Positions 1 to 8,707 of a DNA stretch of 64,000 nt are shown piece after piece (the stretch's first letter is position 1; each line of letters begins with the position of its first letter). The position numbers and the translations under genes were made by a program. Below the pieces are notes generated by a model. The model saw only the letters and a list, made by a program, of their open reading frames with translations. It did not search any database and was not told where the DNA came from. Origin of the DNA: Algoriphagus sp. CAU 1675 (GTDB taxonomy: Bacteria > Bacteroidota > Bacteroidia > Cytophagales > Cyclobacteriaceae); NCBI RefSeq assembly GCF_029222925.1, contig NZ_JARHUI010000001.1, positions 986 to 64,985 on the forward strand, read 5' to 3'.

Positions 1-886
1 CGAACAAGCTCCTTGTAGCTCGCTGTTGCGGTGTTGTCCACCTTGCCGGAATTAAGATCCGACTGCTTGATGGTATAGGTCGTCACGATCAAGGTGTCAG
101 TTCCCGGTGCCAGGGTCGAAATCAACTGGCTCAAGCCGGTCAGCGGGTCGGTCACCAAAATGTCCCTCAGCGTCACGTTGCCTTCGTTGGTCACCCTGAT
201 GTCGTAGCTGATCACGTCCCCTACCGCATCGTAGGTCTGCGGGGTCGCCACTTTTGTAATGCTGTAATCAAAGTCCTGGATCGCCGTCACCTGCTCTTCG
301 GCTGTGCGAACAAGCTCCTTGTAGCTCGCCGTCGCGGTGTTGTCCACCTTGCCGGAATTAAGATCCGACTGCTTGATGGTATAGGTGGTCACGATCAAGG
401 TGTCTGTTCCCGGTGCCAGGGTCGATACCAACTGGCTCAAGCCGGTCAGCGGGTCGGTCACCAAAATGTCCCTCAGCGTCACGTTGCCTTCGTTGGTCAC
501 CCTGATGTCGTAGCTGATTACGTCCCCTACCGCATCGTAGGTCTGGGGGGTCGCCACTTTTGTAATGCTGTAATCGAAGTCCTGGATCGCCGTCACCTGC
601 TCTTCGGCTGTGCGAACAAGCTCTTTGTAGCTCGCCGTCGCGGTGTTGTCCACCTTGCCGGAATTAAGATCCGACTGCTTGATGGTATAGGTCGTTACGA
701 TCAAGGTGTCAGTTCCCGGTGCCAGGGTAGATACCAACTGGCTCAAGCCGGTCAGCGGGTCGGTCACCAAAATGTCCCTCAGCGTCACGTTGCCTTCGTT
801 GGTCACCCTGATGTCGTAGCTGATCACGTCCCCTACCGCATCGTAGGTCTGGGGGGTCGCCACTTTTGTAATGCTGTAATCGAAGT
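1..886 (-). repeat. 306-bp tandem repeats (three copies, the last cut by the window edge)
   Basis: Units occupy about 581-886, 275-580 and 1-274. The period is exactly 306 bp (102 codons), so the reading frame is kept. Copies differ at only a few positions, for example gtcgat/gtagat and ctgttg/ccgtcg. They are much richer in GC than the sequence beyond 887. More copies probably continue to the left of the window. Confidence 0.93.
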
Positions 887-2831
887 TATGACAAACAGGA
901 ACGACCGTTGGATCATCATTATCCACTGCAGTTCCTGAAAGGTCGCTAACTTGGTGACCTTTGTGCTCTCCAGTCACAGTAGCTTGGTTTGTCACAGAAC
1001 CTAATTCAATATCTTCAGGAAGAATTGTATAGGATCCAGTATAGACCCAAGTTTCATCAACCTGTAAAATATCATCATCGTTTTCATCCCCAGTTGGGCC
1101 TGTCAAAGTTCCAATCAAAGGATCTACAAGTGAAATATTAGCCAAACCTACTTCTCCTTGGTTGGTAACTGTAAAGGAATAGTAGATAATCGGATTCGCT
1201 TCAGGATCCAAACACTCTTCAGGACCCGGTCCATTTGTCGCTTCTTTGACCACTGCGATAGCACAGTTGACAATTTCTATATTTACGGCCTCTGGAGCAC
1301 TTTCACATTCTCCATCTTTAATTTGAGTTACGTAATAGGTAAATGTTCCCAAGCCGGAAACATCGCTATCAACTGTTGGAGCGTCATTCCCCAAAAAGTC
1401 AGTCATCTCCAAATCACTATACCAATTTAGAGTATAACCAGAATCAGGGGTCGCAGAAAATGCATGCTCCCCGGAATTTTCACAGAAAACTTGATCCACC
1501 ACTGTCACAGGCGGAGCATCATTTGGAATTGTGATAAAAACTTTCGCAACTTTATCACAACCCCCAGTAGTAAAACTATAAGTGATATAATAGTCCCCAG
1601 GATCACTGGCACTTAAATCAATGGTTCCATCTGGATATTCAGGAGTTGGAGCAAAAAACAACTGCCCTCCAGCATTTCCCAAAGAGTCGGTTGCTACATA
1701 AGAGTACACTCCACTCTCAACCCCTGTTTGAGTAACATAAGCATAATCTCCACAAAGATCTTCTCCTTCATAAGAAATTGTGGCATTTCCAAATATCAAA
1801 CTTGCTTCTATTGGAAAGATAAAATCATCCAACTCAGCACTCAATGACCCAGAAGTTTTTGTTTTAACCAGAACCGATCCAATTGTCAAATCTTGACAAG
1901 GCTCTCCACCATTCAAAAATGCCTGGATATTGATTGCCGCTTCAACAAACTGAAAGCTGGAATATACCTCTGAGCCAAAAGCACCGAAAGGATTTTCAAC
2001 TCCATCAACTTGGTTTGTAAACGCATAATATTCTAAAGGCTCTAATGACTCATAGTAATCCCAGTCGCCCGCACCAGGGATTGATTCTCTCCAAGTAAAA
2101 GCTTGAATAATTGGAACAGAACCACCGTTTGAATAAATAATTGAGATCTGAATATCGCCTTCTGTTCGTCCGCCGTCTGCCCCAGAACTTGTAACATCGC
2201 CCCCTCCTTCAGGAAAGGATAAAACTGTGCTGTTTTGAAAAAATTCAAAATCCAGATAGGAAGCTCCATTAGTCTCCCTTCTATCGGCTCCAACAATCAA
2301 CCATTGATTCCCTTGATCATCTTGACCAATGTGTAAATAGGCATTATTAATATCCCCTTTACCATTCGCGTTTCCTATTGACCAGGACCAGTTATTTGGG
2401 TCTTCATTTGCCTTTCCTGCAAGAATATTATCACCAGACCCATTCCCAAACAAATCCACGGTTCTTAAGGTCGTAATGCTTTCTTTAGGAACAATTTTTC
2501 CCTCCAGATTTTGATAAAACACAACATCTTCTGCATCTGCTTTATCAAACCTGATCCAATCCCCTCCTTTTAAAAGGAGGTTCAGGTCGATATCAAAATC
2601 AAAATTGTTTCCAGGAAGAAGATTCCCATCAATTTCAAATCCTCCCACCGGCTTAAGTACCGGGACTGGATTACTTGGATTTTGAGAAAATCCATTTGTT
2701 TGAATTAGCAGGAAAAACAAAAAGAACCAAGAAAGTCCAGCAACTTCTCCTGTAAATTTCTTACTTAGCCATTTTAAAAATCTACCTTCCGGCGTTTTGG
2801 GTTTGTACTGATAATCGGATAACTTTTCCAT
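1..2831 (-). CDS. Large secreted repeat protein, N-terminal part (runs off the window)
   Basis: An open frame runs from an ATG at 2831 to the left edge without a stop (about 943 codons). Residues about 31-50 form a hydrophobic segment after a 30-residue basic N-region and end in NGFSQ, which looks like an extended signal peptide. About 600 residues of Asn/Gly/Asp-rich extracellular-type sequence follow. After that comes a DUF11-like (conserved repeat domain, TIGR01451 type) unit starting at IAVVKEATN, then three near-identical 102-residue DUF11-like units with motifs YSITKVATPQTYDAVGD and NVTLRDILVTDPLTGL. Families with this layout are surface or secreted proteins, often with a type IX secretion tail, but the C-terminus lies outside the window. 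The function is unknown; adhesion or a surface layer is only an inference. The repeats are visibly more GC-rich than the first two thirds of the gene. Confidence 0.85.
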   Translation of the reverse strand, partial: MEKLSDYQYKPKTPEGRFLKWLSKKFTGEVAGLSWFFLFFLLIQTNGFSQNPSNPVPVLKPVGGFEIDGNLLPGNNFDFDIDLNLLLKGGDWIRFDKADAEDVVFYQNLEGKIVPKESITTLRTVDLFGNGSGDNILAGKANEDPNNWSWSIGNANGKGDINNAYLHIGQDDQGNQWLIVGADRRETNGASYLDFEFFQNSTVLSFPEGGGDVTSSGADGGRTEGDIQISIIYSNGGSVPIIQAFTWRESIPGAGDWDYYESLEPLEYYAFTNQVDGVENPFGAFGSEVYSSFQFVEAAINIQAFLNGGEPCQDLTIGSVLVKTKTSGSLSAELDDFIFPIEASLIFGNATISYEGEDLCGDYAYVTQTGVESGVYSYVATDSLGNAGGQLFFAPTPEYPDGTIDLSASDPGDYYITYSFTTGGCDKVAKVFITIPNDAPPVTVVDQVFCENSGEHAFSATPDSGYTLNWYSDLEMTDFLGNDAPTVDSDVSGLGTFTYYVTQIKDGECESAPEAVNIEIVNCAIAVVKEATNGPGPEECLDPEANPIIYYSFTVTNQGEVGLANISLVDPLIGTLTGPTGDENDDDILQVDETWVYTGSYTILPEDIELGSVTNQATVTGEHKGHQVSDLSGTAVDNDDPTVVPVCHNFDYSITKVATPQTYDAVGDVISYDIRVTNEGNVTLRDILVTDPLTGLSQLVSTLAPGTDTLIVTTYTIKQSDLNSGKVDNTATASYKELVRTAEEQVTAIQDFDYSITKVATPQTYDAVGDVISYDIRVTNEGNVTLRDILVTDPLTGLSQLVSTLAPGTDTLIVTTYTIKQSDLNSGKVDNTATASYKELVRTAEEQVTAIQDFDYSITKVATPQTYDAVGDVISYDIRVTNEGNVTLRDILVTDPLTGLSQLISTLAPGTDTLIVTTYTIKQSDLNSGKVDNTATASYKELV

Positions 2832-3325
2832 ATCCTTAGAGTTTTAAATTTTTCGAGTTCGTAAACGTTTCTCATTACCTTTATCTATTCAAAAGCCAAC
2901 TTTCAAACTGGTCAAAACCCGCATTTCAAAACTCTAGGAATTCAGGCCCGACCTCTAAATCACTTTTGTCCCAAATTTTAGCACACTATTACCTAATAGA
3001 ATCTTGTTAAATATTTTAATTTGTAATAAAAATACAGGTTTTTGCTTTTTATAACAAATTTTCAAGAGTTTATTTTCTATTTGAAATGCATTTTTTTTAT
3101 TATGAAATTAATTTTTTCAAAATTGAAATACATTTTTATTTGGATTTAACCTCATCCATCAGCCAGAACCGAAAATTTCACCTGTTTTTCTTGCCCTTTA
3201 ATAGCAAATTTCTCATCCCTATATAAAAATTTCACGCCGTTCTCCTCTTCCCATTTTAGCATTTTGTATTTTTTGAATTCTTTTCCAAGCCCGATATGAC
3301 TTATCACCAACATCCAATCATTACC
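2832..3325. other. AT-rich divergent intergenic region
   Basis: This stretch lies between the divergent repeat-protein gene and the aldehyde dehydrogenase. It is strongly AT-rich with long A and T runs at 3000-3140 and must hold both promoters. I could not pick out a convincing TTTG / TAnnTTTG pair on either strand. No gene or RNA was recognised. Confidence 0.5.
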
Positions 3326-4732
3326 ATGGTAGAAATTCAAGAGATTTTCAACCGCCAAAAAAAAACTGCAGAAAACTGGAGGTCTTCCCGAGCTGAAGAG
3401 CGTATTGAAAGGATCAAAAAAATCAGAACTTGGATCAAAAGCCACCAGAAAGAAATTCGAAAATCACTTTGGGAGGATTTTAAGAAGCCCGAAATAGAAA
3501 CTGACCTGAGCGAAATTTTTCCGGTAACCTCCGAGATTAACCATACAATCAAAAATCTCAAGTCTTGGATGAAACCGCGCTCGCTAAAGACCCCAATGCC
3601 CATGCTGGGTACCAAAGCCCAGATCACTTTTGAGCCAAAAGGGAGAGCACTGATCATTTCCCCATGGAATTACCCCTTCAACCTTGCAATCGGACCTTTG
3701 ATCTCTGCTTTAGCAGCAGGATGCCCCGCAATCATCAAACCCTCAGAAATTAGCCCTTTTACCTCTGAACTGCTGGAAAAGATGATTTCCGAATTATTTG
3801 ACCCTAATGAAGTTGCAGTTATTCGGGGAGAATCCTCCACTGCCCAAGAACTTTTATCCTTACCATTTGACCATATTTTCTTTACGGGAAGTCCGCATGT
3901 GGGCAAAATAGTCATGCGTCATGCCGCTGAACATCTCAGTTCTGTTACCTTGGAGTTGGGAGGGAAATCTCCCGCAATCATCGATAAATCCGCTAATATC
4001 CAGGATGCAGCCGAAAAAGTGATTTGGGGGAAAATGGTCAATTGCGGACAGACCTGCATTGCCCCTGATTATATTCTGGTTCATCAGGAGGTGAAAGATA
4101 TTTTGCTGGCGGAATTGAAGGTAGCTATTCAAAAAATGTACGATCCCATTTACAAGGGACTGGAATATTCCCAAGACCTGGCTCGAATTGTCAATGAAAG
4201 ACATTATCACAGACTCACAAAATACCTTGAAGACGCTCTTGAAAAAGGCGCAAAATTAGAGTTTGGCGGGGGGAGTAATCCGCACCACCGATTCATTGAG
4301 CCCACAATTCTGAGTGAAATCAATGAGTCCATGCTTGTAGCTCATGAGGAAATATTCGGCCCCATTCTACCAGTGATAACCTTTGACTCCACAGAATCTG
4401 CCATATCCTATATCAATGCCAAGCCCAAACCATTGGCTTTGTATGCTTTTGGGGGAAACAAGAATTTTACAGATCAAGTCCTCCAACGCTGCAGTTCAGG
4501 AAATGCCCTAACCAACGATTGCGTCCTGCATTTTCTCCATAATGAACTTCCATTTGGAGGAGTCAACAACAGCGGAATAGGAAAGGCACATGGACAGTAT
4601 GGTTTCTTGGCATTTAGCAATGAAAAAGGAGTACTCCATCAACGGACAGGTTACAACAACACTACCTTGCTCCGGCCTCCTTATGGGGCCAAGGCAAAGC
4701 AGATCGTAGCTTCCTTGATCAAATGGTTTTAA
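3326..4732 (+). CDS. Aldehyde dehydrogenase (NAD(P)-dependent, class 3-like)
   Basis: The protein oxidises aldehydes to carboxylic acids, probably in the cytosol. Key features, numbered from the longer frame starting at 3296: ISPWNYPFN at about 121-129, the nucleotide-binding FFTGSP at about 195-200, the general base Glu220 in LELGGKSP, and the nucleophile Cys254 in NCGQTCIAP, 34 residues later as is usual. PFGGVNNSGIG lies near the end. I prefer the ATG at 3326 (MVEIQEIF, 468 aa) over 3296 because family members begin close to this helix and the first ten residues look non-native. The length fits short class 3-type ALDHs of about 455-470 aa. The gene stands alone, divergent from the repeat protein; its substrate cannot be told from sequence. 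Confidence 0.93.
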   Translation: MVEIQEIFNRQKKTAENWRSSRAEERIERIKKIRTWIKSHQKEIRKSLWEDFKKPEIETDLSEIFPVTSEINHTIKNLKSWMKPRSLKTPMPMLGTKAQITFEPKGRALIISPWNYPFNLAIGPLISALAAGCPAIIKPSEISPFTSELLEKMISELFDPNEVAVIRGESSTAQELLSLPFDHIFFTGSPHVGKIVMRHAAEHLSSVTLELGGKSPAIIDKSANIQDAAEKVIWGKMVNCGQTCIAPDYILVHQEVKDILLAELKVAIQKMYDPIYKGLEYSQDLARIVNERHYHRLTKYLEDALEKGAKLEFGGGSNPHHRFIEPTILSEINESMLVAHEEIFGPILPVITFDSTESAISYINAKPKPLALYAFGGNKNFTDQVLQRCSSGNALTNDCVLHFLHNELPFGGVNNSGIGKAHGQYGFLAFSNEKGVLHQRTGYNNTTLLRPPYGAKAKQIVASLIKWF

Positions 4733-4782
4733 AATTTTTGACTACTACACCTTAAATAATTGGCCTCTACATACACACTCAA

Positions 4783-4817
4783 CAAAAAAACCCTGCATAA
4801 TTGGATTGTGCAGGGTT
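4783..4817 (-). terminator. Intrinsic terminator of the sigma factor operon
   Basis: A perfect 9-bp stem (aaccctgca 4789-4797 / tgcagggtt 4809-4817) is flanked by an A-run at 4784-4790. The A-run reads as a T-tract on the - strand, so it ends transcription of the genes at 5637-4827. Confidence 0.8.
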
Positions 4818-4826
4818 ACCATAAGT

Positions 4827-5066
4827 TCAGACTTTTTGAAGTCCCGTAGATTTGGCTTTTGCTTTAATCGCCCTTACTACTTTTTCCGAAGGTTTTAAAG
4901 GAAGTTGATTCATTAACTCTATCGCGCTCAGCAACTCCACATATTCTTGCATCAGGGATTCATCACTTTGCAAGGCTTGCATCAAGAGTTCTTGTTCTAC
5001 CTCCGGCATTTCCTGATAGATATATCGCACCAGGTCATTTGGGGTAAATGATTTTATCATAGGCAA
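4827..5066 (-). CDS. Small hypothetical protein paired with an ECF sigma factor
   Basis: This is a 79-residue, mostly helical protein (FTPNDLVRYIYQEM, then an acidic middle and a Lys-rich end) with no membrane segment and no cysteines. Its start overlaps the 3' end of the sigma gene by about 26-32 bp, because the second ATG (MIKSFTPND, 5060) is an equally good start. The overlap implies translational coupling. Small proteins in this position in Cytophagales are often assumed to modulate the sigma factor. No zinc anti-sigma motif is visible here, so that role is inference only. Confidence 0.75.
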   Translation of the reverse strand: MPMIKSFTPNDLVRYIYQEMPEVEQELLMQALQSDESLMQEYVELLSAIELMNQLPLKPSEKVVRAIKAKAKSTGLQKV

Positions 5067-5637
5067 AATTTAGTTGTTTCATTTTTTTCCTCAAGTGGAT
5101 CAGCGCGTATCGCATTCTCCCCAAGGCTGTATTTATACTCACTCCAGTTTGATCTGCAATCTCCTGAAAGCTCATATCCATATAATGCCTCATGATCAGC
5201 ACCTGTTTTTGAGCTTCCGGCAATTCTTCTATCAATCGCTTAACGAGCTCTACCTCATCTTCTTTGACTTTTTTGTCCTCCACAGTCTCCACTGCAAAAT
5301 TCAAAGAATTGAAAATATTGCTTCCATCCTCCATCATGATGGTAGGATAGCGCTTGGCTTTTCGGAAATGGTCAATTGCCAGATTGTGTGCAATGCGCAT
5401 TAACCAGGGCTGAAACTTCCCCTCCTCATTGTATTTGTCCGATTGGATGGTCTGAACCACCTTCACAAATACATCCTGAAGCAAATCTTCAGCGACTTCC
5501 CGATCTTTTACAATCAGGAAAATCGTAGTATAAACTCTACTCTGATAACGATCTACTAAAAGATCAAAAGCGGCAAAATTGCCATTTCTGTACTGAGCTA
5601 TCAACTCGCTGTCCCGAGGACCTATTACCTTACTCAT
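5035..5637 (-). CDS. RNA polymerase ECF sigma-70 factor
   Basis: The 200-residue protein has both domains of an extracytoplasmic function sigma factor. Region 2 includes FAAFDLLVDRYQSRVYTTIF, the core-binding stretch AEDLLQDVFVKV and the -10-recognition part WLMRIAHNLAIDHFR. Region 4 includes LPEAQKQVLIMRHYMDMSF followed by the helix-turn-helix EIADQTGVSINTALGRMRYA. It directs RNA polymerase to a specific regulon. It is first in a two-gene unit with an overlapping small protein and is closed by a terminator. No transmembrane anti-sigma factor is adjacent, unlike the FecI/FecR type. Confidence 0.95.
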   Translation of the reverse strand: MSKVIGPRDSELIAQYRNGNFAAFDLLVDRYQSRVYTTIFLIVKDREVAEDLLQDVFVKVVQTIQSDKYNEEGKFQPWLMRIAHNLAIDHFRKAKRYPTIMMEDGSNIFNSLNFAVETVEDKKVKEDEVELVKRLIEELPEAQKQVLIMRHYMDMSFQEIADQTGVSINTALGRMRYALIHLRKKMKQLNFAYDKIIYPK

Positions 5638-5984
5638 TTGATTTAGTTTATGAACAACGTAAAAGTCTAAGCCATAGTATATTTTTAGAGTGACAGAAAT
5701 GAAAGGCTTTAAAAGTATGATTTTGAAAGTATCTGTGCAAAGAATTAAAACAGCTTTTTTTGCTTTGAAATCGATTCTTTTTCAGATCAGAATTTTATAA
5801 TGGTCCAAAATCCAAAACCAATCAATAATTTGGTGTTTGTTAATTCGGATCATAGTTTAACCAATCCCTATGCCAAAAAATGTTAAATCGATATACTTTT
5901 CAAATTGTATTTAAACCCTTTGTGTCGGGAGATTAATCCAGCTTTGCTTACCTTCGTCAAATAGAAATTTTAATAGATTACAAT
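5638..5984. other. Divergent intergenic region between the sigma factor and DUF3127 genes
   Basis: This 347-bp AT-rich region lies upstream of two divergent genes. On the + strand TACCTTCG (5949-5956) resembles a Bacteroidota -7 box, but the nearest TTTG is 26 bp upstream, longer than the usual 19-21. It is only a weak candidate. No ORF or RNA structure was recognised. Confidence 0.4.
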
Positions 5985-6335
5985 ATGGAATTGAGTGGAA
6001 AAATAATTCAGCAACTGCCCGAGGTAGGTGGAAATTCTAGAAATGGCAACGCTTGGAGAAAGCAGGAATATGTTCTGGAAACTCCCGGACAATATCCCAA
6101 AAAAGTTTGTGTTGCAATCTGGGGTGATAAAATCGAGCAGTTTAGCTTGAAAGTCGGGGAAAATGTCACCCTAGGAGTGGATGTGGAAAGCCGTGAATAC
6201 AATGGAAGATGGTACACAGAGGTGAAAGCCTATAAAGTAGACCGAACAGGCAGTACTCCTACTTCTACCACCAATACATTACCAGAGGTAGACACCTTTT
6301 ACTCAGACAGCGAAGAAGACAAGCTTCCTTTCTAA
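5985..6335 (+). CDS. DUF3127 domain protein
   Basis: This 116-residue soluble protein begins MELSGKIIQQLPEVGGNS and carries KQEYVLETPGQYPKKVCVAIWGDKI and YNGRWYTEVKAYKV, which I recognise as the DUF3127 pattern. It looks like a small OB-fold, single-strand-binding-like domain, followed by a short Ser/Thr-rich linker and an acidic end (DSEEDKLPF). An acidic tail ending in a hydrophobic pair is reminiscent of SSB C-termini. The nucleic-acid role is an inference. The next gene starts 25 bp later, so the two are probably cotranscribed. Confidence 0.85.
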   Translation: MELSGKIIQQLPEVGGNSRNGNAWRKQEYVLETPGQYPKKVCVAIWGDKIEQFSLKVGENVTLGVDVESREYNGRWYTEVKAYKVDRTGSTPTSTTNTLPEVDTFYSDSEEDKLPF

Positions 6336-6360
6336 ACAAGCAACTGGATTTTTTAACTAT

Positions 6361-6822
6361 ATGTGGGACGACTTTGACAATGAAGACCCGGATTTTGATG
6401 AGGAGGGTGAATTTGATTACAGAAAGGAGCAAGAAAGGATCTATCAACATCCCCTGATGAAAAAGGCCAAGGAGATTATTGGCCTTACTCGAGCACTGGT
6501 AGGAAGTTTGGATGAAGCAAGGAAAGAGCTTTATGGGGGAATTATGATGGATGATGCCATGATTTTGAGTGCAAAATTCTCCTCCGCTGAAGCCATTCCT
6601 GACTTTGTCCTGAAAATGGAGAAGGCGGTTCTTATGAAAGTGCATGCCAAAAGCCTAAACTCCATGACCTACCAATTGGCCTTGGAAGAAACCCATGCCG
6701 AAGAACATTTAGCCTTGCTCCGTCAGGCCATTGAGGAATATAGACTTCTGTTTATCGACTGGGTCACAGGATTTGATTCCTCTGAAAAAAGTGACGATGG
6801 TTGGGGGATCTTTACCGATTAA
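6361..6822 (+). CDS. Hypothetical acidic protein
   Basis: I do not recognise this 153-residue protein. The first 25 residues are extremely acidic (WDDFDNEDPDFDEEGEFDY). The rest is predicted helical, with YQHPLMKKAKEIIGLTRALV and a C-terminal helix ALLRQAIEEYRLLFIDWV. There is no signal peptide, membrane segment or cysteine pair. It follows the DUF3127 gene by 25 bp, so it is likely in the same operon. Its stop codon overlaps the convergent 49-residue membrane protein gene by 4 bp. Confidence 0.85.
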   Translation: MWDDFDNEDPDFDEEGEFDYRKEQERIYQHPLMKKAKEIIGLTRALVGSLDEARKELYGGIMMDDAMILSAKFSSAEAIPDFVLKMEKAVLMKVHAKSLNSMTYQLALEETHAEEHLALLRQAIEEYRLLFIDWVTGFDSSEKSDDGWGIFTD

Positions 6823-6968
6823 AGATTGCCACTTCCAAACCTGAATCCCATATAGGCTCCAAGTGCCATCAGCACTAGGGTAATCAGGATTAACAGCACA
6901 AAAATGTTCAAGGGGATTTCCCAGGGAACATCCCCGATTTTAAAACGTACGGGTTTTTTCCAGTCCAT
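6819..6968 (-). CDS. 49-residue single-pass membrane protein
   Basis: A short frame from the ATG at 6968 to the TAA at 6819 encodes MDWKKPVRFKIGDVPWEIPL, one strongly hydrophobic helix (NIFVLLILITLVLMALGAYM, about residues 21-40) and the tail GFRFGSGNL. The basic N-terminus suggests it faces the cytoplasm. It converges on the 153-residue gene with a 4-bp overlap and lies directly downstream of the purEK terminator. The clean helix and charge pattern suggest a real gene. Function unknown. Confidence 0.65.
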   Translation of the reverse strand: MDWKKPVRFKIGDVPWEIPLNIFVLLILITLVLMALGAYMGFRFGSGNL

Positions 6969-6978
6969 GATTGTCAGT

Positions 6979-7012
6979 AAAAAATGCGGCTAATTGCCGC
7001 ATTTTATTTTTT
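6979..7012 (-). terminator. Intrinsic terminator of purK-purE
   Basis: The perfect stem aaaatgcggc (6981-6990) / gccgcatttt (6996-7005) has a 5-nt loop and is followed on the - strand by a T-run. It overlaps the purE stop codon. Confidence 0.85.
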
Positions 7013-7519
7013 CAATACTTCTTTCCAGCCTTTGGCCTCAATGTTCGCAGCTGACTCCTCCACTTTTTCCCGAAGGGAAGCTTTGTAGCGATCCAAATTA
7101 GCACCTACCTGAGCATCAAAAGCTCCAACAATAGAGGCTGCCAAAATTCCGGCATTCTTTGCGCCATTGAGAGCCACAGTTGCCACTGGTATTCCTCCGG
7201 GCATTTGGAGGATTGACAAAATGCTGTCCCACCCATCAATGGAATTTGAACTTTTGACAGGAACACCTATTACAGGCAAGCTGGTCATGGAGGCCACCAT
7301 TCCCGGTAAGTGGGCAGCACCCCCGGCTCCTGCAACAATCACCTTCAGTCCTCTCTCTCTGGCAGACTCTGCATATTCCACCATTCTTTGGGGTGTTCTA
7401 TGGGCCGATACCACTGTCAATTCATATGCGACACCCAATTCTTCGAGCATTTGGGCTGCCTCCGCCATTATCGGAAGGTCAGATTGGCTGCCCATGATTA
7501 TTCCTACCTGTGGATTCAT
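7004..7519 (-). CDS. purE: N5-carboxyaminoimidazole ribonucleotide mutase
   Basis: PurE moves the carboxyl group of N5-CAIR to carbon 4 to make CAIR in purine synthesis. The 171-residue length matches class I PurE. Signature sequences are [13 protein letters not shown] near the start, [15 protein letters not shown] with the active-site His, [13 protein letters not shown], and the [19 protein letters not shown] loop. It overlaps purK by 4 bp, so the two enzymes, which work in sequence, are translationally coupled. Confidence 0.98.
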   Translation of the reverse strand: MNPQVGIIMGSQSDLPIMAEAAQMLEELGVAYELTVVSAHRTPQRMVEYAESARERGLKVIVAGAGGAAHLPGMVASMTSLPVIGVPVKSSNSIDGWDSILSILQMPGGIPVATVALNGAKNAGILAASIVGAFDAQVGANLDRYKASLREKVEESAANIEAKGWKEVLKK

Positions 7520-8661
7520 TGGTTGGATTTTATTTTGATGAGATTTTTGATTCGATTGGCTCTTTCCTTCAATTCAGTCACATTTTCGTCGAGTAGTGTC
7601 ACATGACCCATTTTACGGAAAGGTTTTGTCAGTTTTTTGCCATAAAGATGGATGTACACGCCTTTTTCTCTCAATGCTTCATCCTGCCCCTCTACGATTG
7701 CCTCACCGGTGTATCCCTCTTCTCCCAATAAATTGATCATGGCAGCCGGGCAACGCAATTCAGGATTTCCCAAAGGCCAGTTCATCACAGACCTCAAGTG
7801 CTGCTCAAACTGAGAAGTAAAGTTAGCCTCTATGGTATGGTGTCCACTGTTATGAGGTCTGGGGGCAATTTCATTGACTAAAACTTCGCCCTCTTTCGTC
7901 ACAAACATTTCCACGGCCAATATTCCTACCATCCCCAGTTTTGTGATCACATCCTTTGCGATTTTCTGGGCTGTTTCTTCTATCTCGGCAGATATTTCCG
8001 CCGGGGCAAACAAAAACTCCACAAGATTTGCGGTTGGATGGAAAGCACACTCCACAGCAGGGTATGCAATCATTTCTCCATCTTTATTTCGGGCAACGGT
8101 TACGGCGATTTCCTTATCAAAGTCAATTAGCTTTTCCAGCAAGCCCGGAGCATCAAAAGCCAAATTGAGATCTTCTTCATCTCGTAAAACCTGCACCCCA
8201 CGGCCATCATATCCTTCCTTCCCAAGTTTATTGACTGCCGGAAGAAACTCCTTATTCTGAAGCACTTCAACTTTATCCGCAGTAAGGATAAAATCCGCTG
8301 TGGGAATTCCCTGAGACTTATAAAACTGCTTCTGCTCCCGCTTATCCTGGATCAGTTGAATTATTTCTGGTTGGGGAAAAACTTCTTTTCCTTCGGATTG
8401 GAGCTTTTTCAACGCCTCTGTATTGACAGTTTCAATCTCCACAGTAATCACATCACAAGCCTGTCCAAAGGCATACACTGTGTCAAAATCCTTCAATGAA
8501 CCCACCGTAAATTTCTGAGCAAGATCCTTACAAGGTGCATTGGGGTCGGGATCCAAGATATGGATATCCTGATTGTAATTGATTGCGGACTGAATGAGCA
8601 TGCGTCCCAGCTGTCCTCCGCCGAGTACGCCTAATATTCTGGAAGTGGATGATTTGGCCAT
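7516..8661 (-). CDS. purK: 5-(carboxyamino)imidazole ribonucleotide synthase
   Basis: PurK uses ATP and bicarbonate to carboxylate AIR to N5-CAIR, the substrate of PurE. The 381 residues show the ATP-grasp layout: the N-terminal [12 protein letters not shown] fold, [13 protein letters not shown], the ATP-grasp stretch [19 protein letters not shown] and the metal-binding [20 protein letters not shown]. It is the first gene of the purK-purE pair. Confidence 0.98.
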   Translation of the reverse strand: MAKSSTSRILGVLGGGQLGRMLIQSAINYNQDIHILDPDPNAPCKDLAQKFTVGSLKDFDTVYAFGQACDVITVEIETVNTEALKKLQSEGKEVFPQPEIIQLIQDKREQKQFYKSQGIPTADFILTADKVEVLQNKEFLPAVNKLGKEGYDGRGVQVLRDEEDLNLAFDAPGLLEKLIDFDKEIAVTVARNKDGEMIAYPAVECAFHPTANLVEFLFAPAEISAEIEETAQKIAKDVITKLGMVGILAVEMFVTKEGEVLVNEIAPRPHNSGHHTIEANFTSQFEQHLRSVMNWPLGNPELRCPAAMINLLGEEGYTGEAIVEGQDEALREKGVYIHLYGKKLTKPFRKMGHVTLLDENVTELKERANRIKNLIKIKSNQ

Positions 8662-8707
8662 AGCTTAATTTGAACCCAAAAATACGATAAACTCCGCTAA
8701 GGAAAAA

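Noticed and set aside
1158-1534. + strand frames within the repeat protein gene
   Set aside because: They are shadows of the - strand open frame that runs from 2831 to the edge without stops.
3296-3325. Ten extra N-terminal codons of the aldehyde dehydrogenase
   Set aside because: The sequence TYHQHPIIT does not resemble family N-termini; the ATG at 3326 fits better.
5638-5984. Promoter TTTG / TACCTTCG before the DUF3127 gene
   Set aside because: The spacing of 26 bp is longer than the usual 19-21, so only mentioned as weak.
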